Source: an uncultured Corynebacterium sp. (GTDB lineage Bacteria; Actinomycetota; Actinomycetes; Mycobacteriales; Mycobacteriaceae). From it: a DNA stretch of 62,594 nucleotides. The stretch is from positions 1 to 62,594 of the forward strand of contig NZ_CAMIHZ010000012.1 of the NCBI RefSeq assembly GCF_946222305.1. The letters run 5' to 3'. The position numbers and the translations under genes were made by a program. The notes below the pieces were generated by a model. The model was not told the DNA's origin. It searched no databases and was given only the letters and a program-made list of their open reading frames with translations. The stretch's first letter is position 1. Each line of letters starts with the position of its first letter. This document shows positions 24,822 through 33,365 of the stretch, in pieces.

Positions 24822-27275
24822 GTGGCTGAGGTCGAAAGAAGCGGCGCGGCTGGTGGTGTGGCTAGCGCTGATACAGATCGTCGAGCTGGTGATACAGATC
24901 GCGGATTGGCGACTGGGGTGGGTGGGTCGCGCGTGCCCGGTGGCGCTGAGTTCGACAACGGTTTAGGCGGCGAGATCTTGACCGAGCTGCGCCATGCCCT
25001 CTCTCGGTCGACGTGCACCCATGTAGAACATGTTCCGGCGCGACTTTCCAAGACTGCCGACTGGCCCGAGTGGGCGGCGCCGTCGCTAGTGGAGTTGTTA
25101 ATTGACGAGGGCATTCGGCAGCCGTGGAGCCACCAGGTGGAGATGGCTGAACACATCTATGCGGGCCGGGACGTGGTGTGCGCAACCGGCACTGCGTCTG
25201 GCAAGAGCTTGGGTTATCAGCTGCCGATCCTCAGTGATCTCGCCCAACCGGGGAATATGGCCAGTGCGCTGTACATCAGCCCGACGAAGGCTTTGGCGCA
25301 GGACCAGCGGGCGGCCATCGCGCGAATGTGCGCGCAGTGCGATGAGTTATCGGACGTGGTGGTAGCCACCTACGACGGCGATACCGCCCCGGAGGCACGT
25401 CGGGTGATACGCGAACAAGCGCGCGTGATCGTGACGAACCCGGACATGCTGCACGCCTCGATCCTGGGAAACCCGCAGGTGTGGGGGCGATTCCTACGGA
25501 GTTTGAAGTTCGTAGTAATCGATGAGTGCCACACGTACCGCGGGGTGTTCGGCGCGCATGTTTCGCTAATCCTGCGACGATTGTTGCGGCTGTGCCAGAT
25601 GCGGCCGACGGTGGCCTTGGCCAGTGCGACCAGTGTGGATCCCGCCACGCATGCGGAGCGCTTGACGGGGCGCACTGAGATCGCAGCAGTGACCGAGGAT
25701 GGTTCCCCGACGGGCACCACGACAGTAGCGCTGTGGGAGCCGGGATTACTGCCGGACGTGGAGGGCGAAAATGGTGCACCCGTCCGCCGTGCTGCCAACA
25801 CCGAAGCCGCCGAGATCATGGGGCGAGTCATCGCCCACGGTGCACGCACGCTGACTTTCGCCCGCTCCCGCCGGGGCGCGGAGACCGTGGCCATGGGCGC
25901 TGCCGAGCAGTTGTCGTCCATGGGACGTGCAGCTGATGCGGTGCGTGTAGCAGCCTACCGCGCGGGCTACACCCCCGAGGACCGCCGTGCCTTGGAACGC
26001 CGTTTGGACAATGGTGAGCTGTTGGGCGTGGCCAGCACGAATGCTTTGGAGTTAGGCATCGATGTGGGTGGGCTAGATTGCGTCATCACCAGTGGGTTCC
26101 CCGGTACGATCGCGAGCTTTCGCCAACAGGCCGGTAGAGCAGGCCGGCGTGGCCAATCGGCGCTGGTGATGTTGGTGGGCGCAGATGATCCGATGGATAC
26201 CTACCTGGTGCATCACCCGGAGGCTTTGCTGGACCAGCCGGTGGAGAATACGGTTTTCGACCCCACCAATCCCTATATCTTGACCGATCACCTGGTGTGT
26301 GCCGCTGCTGAAAAGCCTCTATCCGACGCCGAGGTTGCCCGATGGCGCAGTGAGCAATTGGTGGAGCAGTTGATTGCGGCGGGGCGGCTGAAGCGCCGGC
26401 CCAAGGGCATTTTCGCTAACCTCACGGTGGCCAAGGAAGTTCATGCGGGCATGTCGATCCGCGGTGGTGCGGTGAAGTCGGTAGCCATCGTGGAATCGGC
26501 GACGGGCAGGCTGCTGGGTGAAGTAGATGCGGGACGGGCCGTGAGTGATGTGCATACGGGAGCTGTGTACCTGCACCAAGGCGATACTTTCGTGGTGGAT
26601 GATTTGGATCTGGATGCGAACGTGGCATGGGTCCGCGCGGACTACCCGGAGTACACCACGCAGGTCGTGCGCGAAACCGATATCCGTGTGGTCCACACCC
26701 GGCGCACCCAGCGCCTTACTGATGGAGTGTGGTTGGCAGATGTGGATGTGGAGGTTTCTCACACCGTGACTGGCTACCGGAAGCGCTTGCCAGGAGGCGA
26801 GATTCTCGAGGTCGTGCCGTTGGAAGTTCCCCCTGAGCGGTTATTTACCCGCGCGGTGGCTTACACGATGGATCCGGAGGTATTGAAGGCCCAGATGGGA
26901 CTGCCGGAGCCGACGTGGCCAGGGGCTTTGCACGCTGCGGAACATGCTGCAATCGGCATGCTGCCCTTGATCGCGACGTGTGACCGTTGGGATATCGGTG
27001 GGGTTTCCACGGTGTTGCACCAAGACACCGGCTTGCCCACCGTGTTTGTGTACGACGGTTATGCCGGTGGCGCGGGGTTCGCAGAGCGCGGATTCGAGGA
27101 TTTTGCGCGGTGGATGCAGGTAACGCGTGAAACGGTCGAGGCGTGTGAGTGCCCTAGTGGTTGTCCGTCGTGTGTGCAGTCGCCGAAATGCGGCAATGGC
27201 AATGAGCCTCTGTTTAAGGCGGGCGCTATTGAGGTGCTGTCGTTCCTAGAGAGCGTTTGTCGCACGACGGAATAA
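24822..27275 (+). CDS. DEAD/DEAH-box helicase with DUF1998 domain (MrfA/YprA type)
   Basis: An 817-aa superfamily 2 ATPase. After about 60 linker residues come the Q-like region, Walker A ATGTASGKS near residue 122, the DECH Walker B near 233, SATS near 268, then helicase motifs V and VI (TNALELGIDVGG and QQAGRAGRRGQ) in the second RecA domain. The C-terminal DUF1998/MZB region ends with a Cys4 cluster (CECPSGCPSCVQSPKCG), a zinc site in Bacillus MrfA, a repair helicase for mitomycin-type damage. Start GTG 24822 has GGAGGTG just upstream. The M. tuberculosis counterpart Rv3649 occupies the same place next to cspA. Confidence 0.93.
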   Translation: MAEVERSGAAGGVASADTDRRAGDTDRGLATGVGGSRVPGGAEFDNGLGGEILTELRHALSRSTCTHVEHVPARLSKTADWPEWAAPSLVELLIDEGIRQPWSHQVEMAEHIYAGRDVVCATGTASGKSLGYQLPILSDLAQPGNMASALYISPTKALAQDQRAAIARMCAQCDELSDVVVATYDGDTAPEARRVIREQARVIVTNPDMLHASILGNPQVWGRFLRSLKFVVIDECHTYRGVFGAHVSLILRRLLRLCQMRPTVALASATSVDPATHAERLTGRTEIAAVTEDGSPTGTTTVALWEPGLLPDVEGENGAPVRRAANTEAAEIMGRVIAHGARTLTFARSRRGAETVAMGAAEQLSSMGRAADAVRVAAYRAGYTPEDRRALERRLDNGELLGVASTNALELGIDVGGLDCVITSGFPGTIASFRQQAGRAGRRGQSALVMLVGADDPMDTYLVHHPEALLDQPVENTVFDPTNPYILTDHLVCAAAEKPLSDAEVARWRSEQLVEQLIAAGRLKRRPKGIFANLTVAKEVHAGMSIRGGAVKSVAIVESATGRLLGEVDAGRAVSDVHTGAVYLHQGDTFVVDDLDLDANVAWVRADYPEYTTQVVRETDIRVVHTRRTQRLTDGVWLADVDVEVSHTVTGYRKRLPGGEILEVVPLEVPPERLFTRAVAYTMDPEVLKAQMGLPEPTWPGALHAAEHAAIGMLPLIATCDRWDIGGVSTVLHQDTGLPTVFVYDGYAGGAGFAERGFEDFARWMQVTRETVEACECPSGCPSCVQSPKCGNGNEPLFKAGAIEVLSFLESVCRTTE

Positions 27276-27322
27276 AAGCCTTTTTCGGCTGCTGTGGGGC
27301 ACCGAGTTGCTAGATTGTTTTT

Positions 27323-28792
27323 ATGGGAAACACATCTGCATCGGAGACTTTCACCGGCTCATTGAACACTCGCACTGCACTTCTTGGCAGCTCGCGATCC
27401 AGTAGTTCCCGCCGTCTCGGCGGGTGGCGATCTTCCGTCGTATCCACGGCCGCCGTGGTTTCACTCTTGGGCGGTGGGGTGGCAGTTACGACCGCTCCCG
27501 CTTCCTCCGCGCCCGCACCGACACCCTCTAATTCTGTGCCTACACCGTCCCCGCCCACAGTGGGATCTTCCGGTGTCGGATCTTCCCAGGTCCTCGGTTC
27601 CGTGGCTGATATCACCCCTCGGTCTGCAGTAAAGCTGGGCGAGCCCATGCGTGAACCTGCGCCATATCCGACGACGCCGATTGATAGTGGCCTGCAGATC
27701 GGATCGCTTCCGGCATCCACGGGTCAGCCCATGAACGTAGCTCCCCTGGATTCGCGCGTGGGGTTAAGCGGGGCGTCGAAACAATTTAGGTTCTCGTATT
27801 CAACAACGAACCAGCACGGTCAGGTAGCCGCTTCAACGGCAGCGCTGTTCTTACCAAAGGGCACAATGCCGAGTGGTGGTTGGCCCGTCCTAGCGTGGGC
27901 GCATGGAACTGTTGGTCTTGGTGATAATTGCACACCGTCGATGAACCCGCGCTCGGAGCGGGACGCCACGTATCTCAATCATTGGTTAAACCAAGGGTAT
28001 GCTGTTGTTGCTTCCGATTATGCAGGTCAGGGCACCGAGGGGTTGATGAGTTACCTCAACGGTAAGTCGACGGCCGCGAATGTAGTGGATTCGGTGATCG
28101 CAGCCCGCAAACTGGCGCCTGTGCAGGGGCATTTAGCGACGCGCTGGGCGGTTATCGGCCAGTCACAGGGCGGTGGCGCTGCGTTACATGTAGCGCAGCG
28201 GGCGACGAAGGCTAGCCAGGCGGCCGGCATTGATTTCCGTGGCACGGTGACAACGGGTGCACCCGCTTATATCGAAAATATTGTGCTGGCTGGTGGCCCC
28301 ACGTTCCCTCCAGTGGTTTTGCCGACGGGTCTGAATGTTTATGCCCTGTACATCATGGCGGCTCTTGGTGATGCGCGGCCGGATCTGAATATGGATGCGA
28401 TCCTCACGCCAGAGGGCAAGAAGATGGTGAAATGGGCGGAGACCGCGTGCTACGCCCAGATGGCGGATGCGGTTGAAGGTACGAATGTGGCGCGGGCGTT
28501 CAAGAAACCGGTGCGCAGCATTCCAGGGATCCAACGGGCGCTGACAGAACACATGGCTACGGCAACAACAGGCTACGACAAGCCCGTGTTCGTGGGGCAT
28601 GGACTGCAGGACAAGGATGTCCCCACGCCAATTGGCTTGGCGCTGAATTCCGAAATGTGGTTAAACCAGTTCCTCGCTTCCCCACGGAACAAGCGGGTTG
28701 TGGTGCGTTGGTACCCCACCGACCACGGCGAGACCGTGTACGCCTCGATGAAGGATTCCACCCCGTTCCTAGCTGGGATTTTGCGCCCATGA
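27323..28792 (+). CDS. Secreted LIP-family lipase
   Basis: A 489-aa exported alpha/beta hydrolase of the secretory lipase (LIP) family, probably releasing fatty acids from host or environmental lipids. The N-terminus has a basic stretch (SSRRLGGWR) and a hydrophobic core near residues 38-58 ending in APASSAPAP, a signal peptide. A Pro/Ser-rich linker follows to about residue 100. The nucleophile motif IGQSQGGGAA places Ser near residue 280. The acid and His likely lie in HGLQDKDVP and PTDHGETVYAS near the C-terminus. A twin-Arg pair is present but a poor Tat match. The supply of fatty acids fits a lipid-dependent lifestyle, an inference. Confidence 0.88.
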   Translation: MGNTSASETFTGSLNTRTALLGSSRSSSSRRLGGWRSSVVSTAAVVSLLGGGVAVTTAPASSAPAPTPSNSVPTPSPPTVGSSGVGSSQVLGSVADITPRSAVKLGEPMREPAPYPTTPIDSGLQIGSLPASTGQPMNVAPLDSRVGLSGASKQFRFSYSTTNQHGQVAASTAALFLPKGTMPSGGWPVLAWAHGTVGLGDNCTPSMNPRSERDATYLNHWLNQGYAVVASDYAGQGTEGLMSYLNGKSTAANVVDSVIAARKLAPVQGHLATRWAVIGQSQGGGAALHVAQRATKASQAAGIDFRGTVTTGAPAYIENIVLAGGPTFPPVVLPTGLNVYALYIMAALGDARPDLNMDAILTPEGKKMVKWAETACYAQMADAVEGTNVARAFKKPVRSIPGIQRALTEHMATATTGYDKPVFVGHGLQDKDVPTPIGLALNSEMWLNQFLASPRNKRVVVRWYPTDHGETVYASMKDSTPFLAGILRP

Positions 28793-28966
28793 GCCGACTG
28801 GCCCCGCTTTGATCCTTCAGACGAAATGAGCACCGGGCGATCTTACTCACACAACGCCCCCGACCCCGCGCAGCAATTGCCATCAAGTTGTGTTTATGCT
28901 CATTGACGTTCCCATACCGAACAACCAGACTTGAACTGCCCTCGCTACTGTATCCTACCGATTTAC

Positions 28967-29572
28967 ATGCAACATATAGTAAATTTCCTCGCGTCAATTA
29001 GTCCATGGCCCACAATCCTCGGACCAAGCTTGTCACTAACTCTATTCTTGGGGAAATTATACAAGAGAAGAAAAGAGAATCTTTCCCCAAACCTAAAACG
29101 AACCCTGTCAGAACTTGAAGCGCTAAATAAGCTAAGAGATCTATCAGATACACAAAAAGATAGAGCCCTCACTAGGGAGCTGAATGACTTCATTAACCAT
29201 TTGAATCGATCAGCATTTAATCAGTACATACGGCGACATAGGATGTCTTCTGCAGACATGTTTCTCTATCTCTCACTCCCACTGCTGATCGCGACAACAC
29301 TCTTCTTTTCAGCGTGGAAGATCGCTTCTGATCGGGCAACATCAGCCCCCAGCACATATCACAAGATAGCTATTGCTAGCGCCTCTGCCACAATCATATG
29401 TTTCTTTGCCGCAGTTATATTTATGGCAAGCCACTATATTTTATACTTCAGGGCGAACAAAGACCTCAAGAACTTCGAAAAGAGGTTCGGCCGATACCGA
29501 GACGAGTTTAACTCTAGATACCTTCCATTAGAGGAGCCGGCCGATAAGATATCGAAACATACCAATCCCTGA
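28967..29572 (+). CDS. Orphan membrane protein in A/T-rich patch
   Basis: A 201-aa protein I do not recognise. A hydrophobic N-terminal segment (residues 8-27) is followed by a charged, probably helical region (about 30-88) and two strong membrane helices at about 97-117 and 133-155. A basic, charged tail with FEKRFGRYRDEF ends it. The coding region is markedly richer in A/T than everything around it and uses AGA/ATA codons that are rare in the neighbours, which points to recent transfer. No good ribosome site is seen for either the TTG at 28931 or the ATG at 28967; the ATG is chosen. It sits alone between the lipase gene and the pilus operon. Confidence 0.6.
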   Translation: MQHIVNFLASISPWPTILGPSLSLTLFLGKLYKRRKENLSPNLKRTLSELEALNKLRDLSDTQKDRALTRELNDFINHLNRSAFNQYIRRHRMSSADMFLYLSLPLLIATTLFFSAWKIASDRATSAPSTYHKIAIASASATIICFFAAVIFMASHYILYFRANKDLKNFEKRFGRYRDEFNSRYLPLEEPADKISKHTNP

Positions 29573-29675
29573 TCGATGTAGATAACCAGAGTTGTTAAAT
29601 TTATTCTATCCAGACAATCAAAGGAGTGTCTAACATCAAAGACTAGTGTAGTGATTATCCAATTATGATTTTTCG

Positions 29676-29981
29676 TCACACCGGGCCGGCTAATGCAGTG
29701 GAGGAACCACCATGTCGGCCATTCACGTGAACTGTCACGCGGACCCGGTCGCCTTCCACACGACAGTCGCTCACGCTCGCACGGTTGAGCTCCGCAATAG
29801 TGTTAGCGACCGCGCACGGATCATCACCTCCTGTCATCGCTTCGCTGGCCGCGGATAGCGCAGCGAGATCAGCGGCCGCGACTGTTCGCTGGTGCGTAGC
29901 AAGGTCTGTAACGCCCACGGCGACGTACATGACCACGCTCAACACCGCGAGAATGATCATCGCGCCGTAGGTCGTGCTCAC
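29676..29981 (-). CDS. TadE-like protein, Rv3654c type
   Basis: A 101-aa small exported protein at the end of the Tad operon. A single N-terminal hydrophobic helix (GAMIILAVLSVVMYVAVGVTD) is followed by HQRTVAAADLAALSAA, the pattern of the actinobacterial TadE-like proteins that sit next to pilus and helicase genes. The start is GTG 29981, with AGGGGGGACATT right before it. Its likely role is a minor pilin or assembly factor, and two Cys residues near positions 54 and 72 could form a disulfide outside the membrane. Confidence 0.8.
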   Translation of the reverse strand: MSTTYGAMIILAVLSVVMYVAVGVTDLATHQRTVAAADLAALSAASEAMTGGDDPCAVANTIAELNRASVSDCRVEGDRVRVTVHVNGRHGGSSTALAGPV

Positions 29982-30031
29982 AATGTCCCCCCTTTCTCTT
30001 TATTTTCGGTGAGTCTTGACGCTCCAACGGT

Positions 30032-30337
30032 CTACTCCGTCGGCTCGGCAATCACCGCAGCTTCCCCGCTCACATCCGTCAAGGGCGCGTCCTTGCTCAC
30101 GGTGACGCGCACGATCGGTATCTCACCGATTCGTTCTTGGCGTACTTCCACGCGCGCGTTCGGATCACGCTGAGCGACATACGCCCGCGCATCCTCGCCC
30201 AACGCCCCGGCGCGGGCCGCATCTCTGGCCAATGCCTGTGCAGTCGAATGTTCCGCCAGCGTTACAAACCCCGACACAGCACCGGCTGCCACCAGAGTCA
30301 TCGCACTAAAAACGATCGCGCCCTCAACGGTGTTCAT
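30032..30337 (-). CDS. TadE family minor pilin-like protein
   Basis: A 101-aa protein starting MNTVEGAIVFSAMTLVAAGAVSGFVTLAEHSTAQALARDAARAG, i.e. a short leader, a Glu at the mature +5-like position and a hydrophobic helix, as in TadE/Flp-type minor pilins (Rv3655c position). The C-terminal half is a small soluble domain with VEVRQERIG. It has an excellent ribosome site (AGGAGCTGAGCC). It is the second gene after the pilin-like DUF4244 gene, 21 bases apart, so it is in the same operon. Confidence 0.82.
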   Translation of the reverse strand: MNTVEGAIVFSAMTLVAAGAVSGFVTLAEHSTAQALARDAARAGALGEDARAYVAQRDPNARVEVRQERIGEIPIVRVTVSKDAPLTDVSGEAAVIAEPTE

Positions 30338-30358
30338 GGCTCAGCTCCTAACTTTCCC

Positions 30359-30712
30359 CTACCGTCGATTTCCTTGCTGCAACGCCTTCTCAAAGATCCC
30401 GCTCAACGCTTGCTCGACGGTATCCGAGGTCACTACCGTGTACAGCAGCGCTCCCAGCGCCGCGGCAGCCACGCATCCCAGGGCATATTCGATAGTCGAC
30501 ATCCCCCGCTCGTCTGCCATATAGCCCCTGATCGCGACCACTAATCTTTCGAAGGCTGTTGGTTCTTTGTCCGACGCTTCGCTGCATTCCACTCCCGTTT
30601 CCTGCCTAGCAACCTCGCCCGTGCCAGGGGAAGTATCCGCGAATGGATCGAGGGCGTCGTCAATAGAGTTCTGGTTGTCGGTGATCGTGTTGATTGCAGT
30701 GTGAGTGGTCAT
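30359..30712 (-). CDS. DUF4244 protein, Flp pilin-like
   Basis: A 117-aa protein whose first 65 residues are hydrophilic and its own, followed by DERGMSTIEYALGCVAAAALGALLYTVV. This is the DUF4244 signature and resembles a class IVb (Flp) pilin: G-M-S-T-I-E-Y-A, Glu at +5 of the mature form, then a hydrophobic helix. The prepilin-peptidase site would be after Gly near residue 78. The leader is unusually long for Flp pilins. The start ATG 30712 has AAGGACAGG upstream. It is separated from the assembly genes by a hairpin-rich spacer, which may set a different expression level. Confidence 0.85.
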   Translation of the reverse strand: MTTHTAINTITDNQNSIDDALDPFADTSPGTGEVARQETGVECSEASDKEPTAFERLVVAIRGYMADERGMSTIEYALGCVAAAALGALLYTVVTSDTVEQALSGIFEKALQQGNRR

Positions 30713-30884
30713 AATTCCTGTCCTTTTTGTTGAGTTTGTTGATGAAGATCCGCCTGTTGCCGAAAGTTCGGCTCAAGGCATTCGTTGTTGTGCAGCTCAT
30801 GGTCGAGCAGCTCGATGCTGAATAACCCGCAATCGTGCAGCTCGCCATCGAGCTGCGCTTGAGCTGGAAAATGACGTCCCTTGT
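30713..30884 (-). promoter_or_regulatory. Hairpin-rich spacer before the pilin-like gene
   Basis: This 172-base gap in an otherwise compact operon holds several inverted repeats based on GAGCTGC/GCAGCTC. GCAGCTCGCCATCGAGCTGC at 30837-30856 is a perfect 8-bp stem with a 4-base loop, and TCGAGCAGCTCGA lies at 30803-30815. No long T tract follows, so it is not a plain terminator. Processing site, attenuator or stabiliser of the pilin mRNA are all possible. Confidence 0.55.
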
Positions 30885-32099
30885 TCAGATCCCCGCCAAG
30901 CCGATCGCCAGCGGGAGCAACCCCACCACTACGAACATCGGCAGGAAGCACAAGGTGAGTGGCGCCGCCAGCACGACCAGCATCTTTTCCGCAGCCGCAG
31001 TGGCTTCGTTGTTTGCTTGCTGTCGTAACCGGTGGGCCTGTGCGCTCGCACCCACTGTGAGAGCGGTTCCCGACCGGGCCTGTTGGAGGGCTTGCCGTGC
31101 CACGGGGCCGAAACCGGAGTGGTCCCTGAGTGTGCCCCACGCTTGGTTCAATGCCCCCATGTCCATCAGGTACCCCACCGTGAGAATGTCCCGCTCTGAG
31201 TCCTCCAACCTGCTGGAACCCCAGTGCTGTGCCATCACTTTCCACGCCCGATTCGTCGGCAACCCCACCTGCAATGCGGCGGTGAAAATATCCAAACCTC
31301 GGGCGATATCCAGGGAAGATAAACCGACCTGTTTTCTAGGTCCCGCTCGGCTTCCCCCACCCACGAGTTTCCATTGCGAGCGCGTAAGTACTTCCGTCCA
31401 CTGCACTCCAGCACATCCCAGCATCGAGCCCAACAGCAGCAACAACGCCCCCAATGGGTTCTGCACAAAGAACCGCGGGGTATCCAACCCCATTGTTTGC
31501 CCCAAAAGCACCGCACCCACTGGGAGCGCCAGTAGCACCGTGACCGTTAGACGCGCCCCCGCCATCGCAGATTCGTATTTTTCCTGGCGCTCCAGGGCAG
31601 CATCCAGATCCGTCGCATACGCCTCTGCCAGTACGGACAGCGGAATTCCGCGCTCAGTCGCGATTTCCCACAGTTGGCAGAAGTAACCCAACTGGCACGC
31701 TGTCGTAGCTGAACCTCTATCGCCACCAGCTCGTCTCCAATCGACACCGGATCCCACACTGCCACCAGCCCCTTTCTCACCGGCTTCCCTCACGGTCGCT
31801 TCAAGGGAACCGACCCCACCACTGTTGACCTCGTCGCCACCGATTCTCAAGCGATACTTCGCCACAAGCTGCCGAGCGCCGAGAGCCAAACCGTCGTCAT
31901 CGACAAATTGCGCGGCGGCCACGACCGCATCCTCCGGCCTCGCCCCGGCCTGGGATTCCCGCCCAACTGCGCTCACGAACTCCCGTTCGCGTTCCACAGT
32001 TTTCCGCGCCTCTTTGTCCCGCAGCACCCTTTGGGCCACGCGGTAAGCAACGAAACCCCACATCAGACTCACCGCCACCCACACAATCGCGTTGATCAT
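30885..32099 (-). CDS. Fused TadB-TadC type II secretion F protein
   Basis: A 404-aa inner-membrane platform protein of the Tad pilus. Residues about 1-225 look like TadB: N-terminal helix, a soluble stretch with YFCQLWEIATERGIPLSVLAEAYATDLDAALERQ (T2SSF domain), then two helices ending near VQWTEVL. A short basic linker leads to a second T2SSF domain from about 250 (LDIARGLDIFTAALQVGLPTNRAW) and two C-terminal helices ending in LPLAIGLAGI. In M. tuberculosis these are two genes (Rv3658c and Rv3657c); here no stop, frameshift or internal start is needed. A strong GGGGAGGTGAACTGAG ribosome site precedes ATG 32099. Confidence 0.85.
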   Translation of the reverse strand: MINAIVWVAVSLMWGFVAYRVAQRVLRDKEARKTVEREREFVSAVGRESQAGARPEDAVVAAAQFVDDDGLALGARQLVAKYRLRIGGDEVNSGGVGSLEATVREAGEKGAGGSVGSGVDWRRAGGDRGSATTACQLGYFCQLWEIATERGIPLSVLAEAYATDLDAALERQEKYESAMAGARLTVTVLLALPVGAVLLGQTMGLDTPRFFVQNPLGALLLLLGSMLGCAGVQWTEVLTRSQWKLVGGGSRAGPRKQVGLSSLDIARGLDIFTAALQVGLPTNRAWKVMAQHWGSSRLEDSERDILTVGYLMDMGALNQAWGTLRDHSGFGPVARQALQQARSGTALTVGASAQAHRLRQQANNEATAAAEKMLVVLAAPLTLCFLPMFVVVGLLPLAIGLAGI

Positions 32100-32227
32100 C
32101 TCAGTTCACCTCCCCTTCTGTCTCGACCTCTGCGTCTCGTCTTCCGTGCCTCGTCGTCAGTGGCTCGACTTCCCCGTCTTTTCCGCCTTGCCCGTCCCGT
32201 TTGACTCTCGGCCCCATCGGATTCGGT

Positions 32228-33364
32228 CTACGCCGCGTACTGTCCCAACCCCGTCACAAAGTTGCTCCAGCCATCACACGGCCCGTTCGCCCACACCATT
32301 TGCACGTCCAGCCGTTGCCGGTCATCCAATGCCAATTGCCCAACATGCGTAAGCCTGCGCCCCTCTGCAGTACGCGCGACATGCAACAACACATCAATCC
32401 CATCGGCGGCTTGTCGCGCCAGAGCCCGCTCCGGCAATCCCGCCATCGCGCCGAGAGCATCCAACCGCCCAGGCACTGCACGCGGAGAGTTCGCGTGAAT
32501 TGTTCCCGCACTCCCCGCATGCCCGGTATTCAAAGCCACCAGCAAATCCGCGACCTCCGCCCCACGAATCTCACCGACCACGATCCGGTCGGGGCGCATG
32601 CGCAAACACTGTTTCACCAGCGTCTGCATACTGATCGCACCCCGCCCTTCGGCATTACCTCGGCGCGCGGTCAGCGAAACCACATGCGGATGCTCTGGCA
32701 TCAACTCCGGAGTATCCTCCACCACAATGCATCGTTGCCACCCCGGAACTTCCCCCAGCATCGTCGCTAGCAACGTGGTTTTCCCCGCACCTGTTCCACC
32801 GCTGATCAGTACGTTCTTTCGCCGATCTACGATCCCGCGCAAAGCTTCGGCCAACTCCGGGCTGACGAACCGGTCTCGCACCAATTGCTCGATATTCAAG
32901 CCACTAGTTTTCAACATGCGCAGGCTAATGCACGTGCCACCCTGTACGGGAGGCGATAACACCGCGTGCATCCGGATCGCCGCCGCCGGTACATCAGCCG
33001 GCAACCCAGTGAGCACTCCGTCCGCATAGGGCATGGCGTCGTCCAGCCGACTGCCACACGTCGCGGCCATGTGCACAGCCAGATCGCGCGCTTCGTCCGC
33101 CGTCAGCTCCACGTCCAGCTTCTCCATCCCGTCCCCGCGGTCGTGCCACACGCTGCCATCGGCGTTCACCACCACATCCGTCACCCACGGATCGACCAGT
33201 ACCTGCCCGAGCCTCCCCAGACCGCTGAGCTCCAGCTGCACTTTCCTGATGGTTTCCACGTCAGTTTCGGCCGGCATCACCTCACTGATCTTTTCTACCG
33301 ACGCCTCGCTGAACCCCCTTTCCGCCAACCGCAGGCGGACATCTTCTGCGAACGTATCTCCCAT
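32228..33364 (-). CDS. tadA: TadA-type pilus assembly/secretion ATPase
   Basis: A 378-aa T2SS/T4SS-family ATPase that powers pilus assembly. The N-terminal domain is followed by Walker A (ISGGTGAGKTTLLATM, near residue 190), the Asp box region EDTPEL, a Walker B/His-box segment (RMRPDRIVVGEIRGAE) near 255 and ALNTGHAGSAGTIHANS, all canonical. It is shorter than Caulobacter TadA because the N-terminal extension is missing. The start at 33364 lies one base after the CpaE-like gene. The 128-base gap to the TadB-TadC gene has no obvious gene. Confidence 0.93.
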   Translation of the reverse strand: MGDTFAEDVRLRLAERGFSEASVEKISEVMPAETDVETIRKVQLELSGLGRLGQVLVDPWVTDVVVNADGSVWHDRGDGMEKLDVELTADEARDLAVHMAATCGSRLDDAMPYADGVLTGLPADVPAAAIRMHAVLSPPVQGGTCISLRMLKTSGLNIEQLVRDRFVSPELAEALRGIVDRRKNVLISGGTGAGKTTLLATMLGEVPGWQRCIVVEDTPELMPEHPHVVSLTARRGNAEGRGAISMQTLVKQCLRMRPDRIVVGEIRGAEVADLLVALNTGHAGSAGTIHANSPRAVPGRLDALGAMAGLPERALARQAADGIDVLLHVARTAEGRRLTHVGQLALDDRQRLDVQMVWANGPCDGWSNFVTGLGQYAA

Positions 33365-33365
33365 G

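Noticed and set aside
30709..31245. 178-codon frame overlapping the end of the TadB-TadC gene
   Set aside because: Same strand but different frame from a well supported gene; runs through the hairpin spacer and lacks conserved sequence.
32100..32227. Possible small gene between tadA and the TadB-TadC gene
   Set aside because: No frame with a ribosome site and conserved sequence; only the upstream ribosome site of the fused gene is clear.
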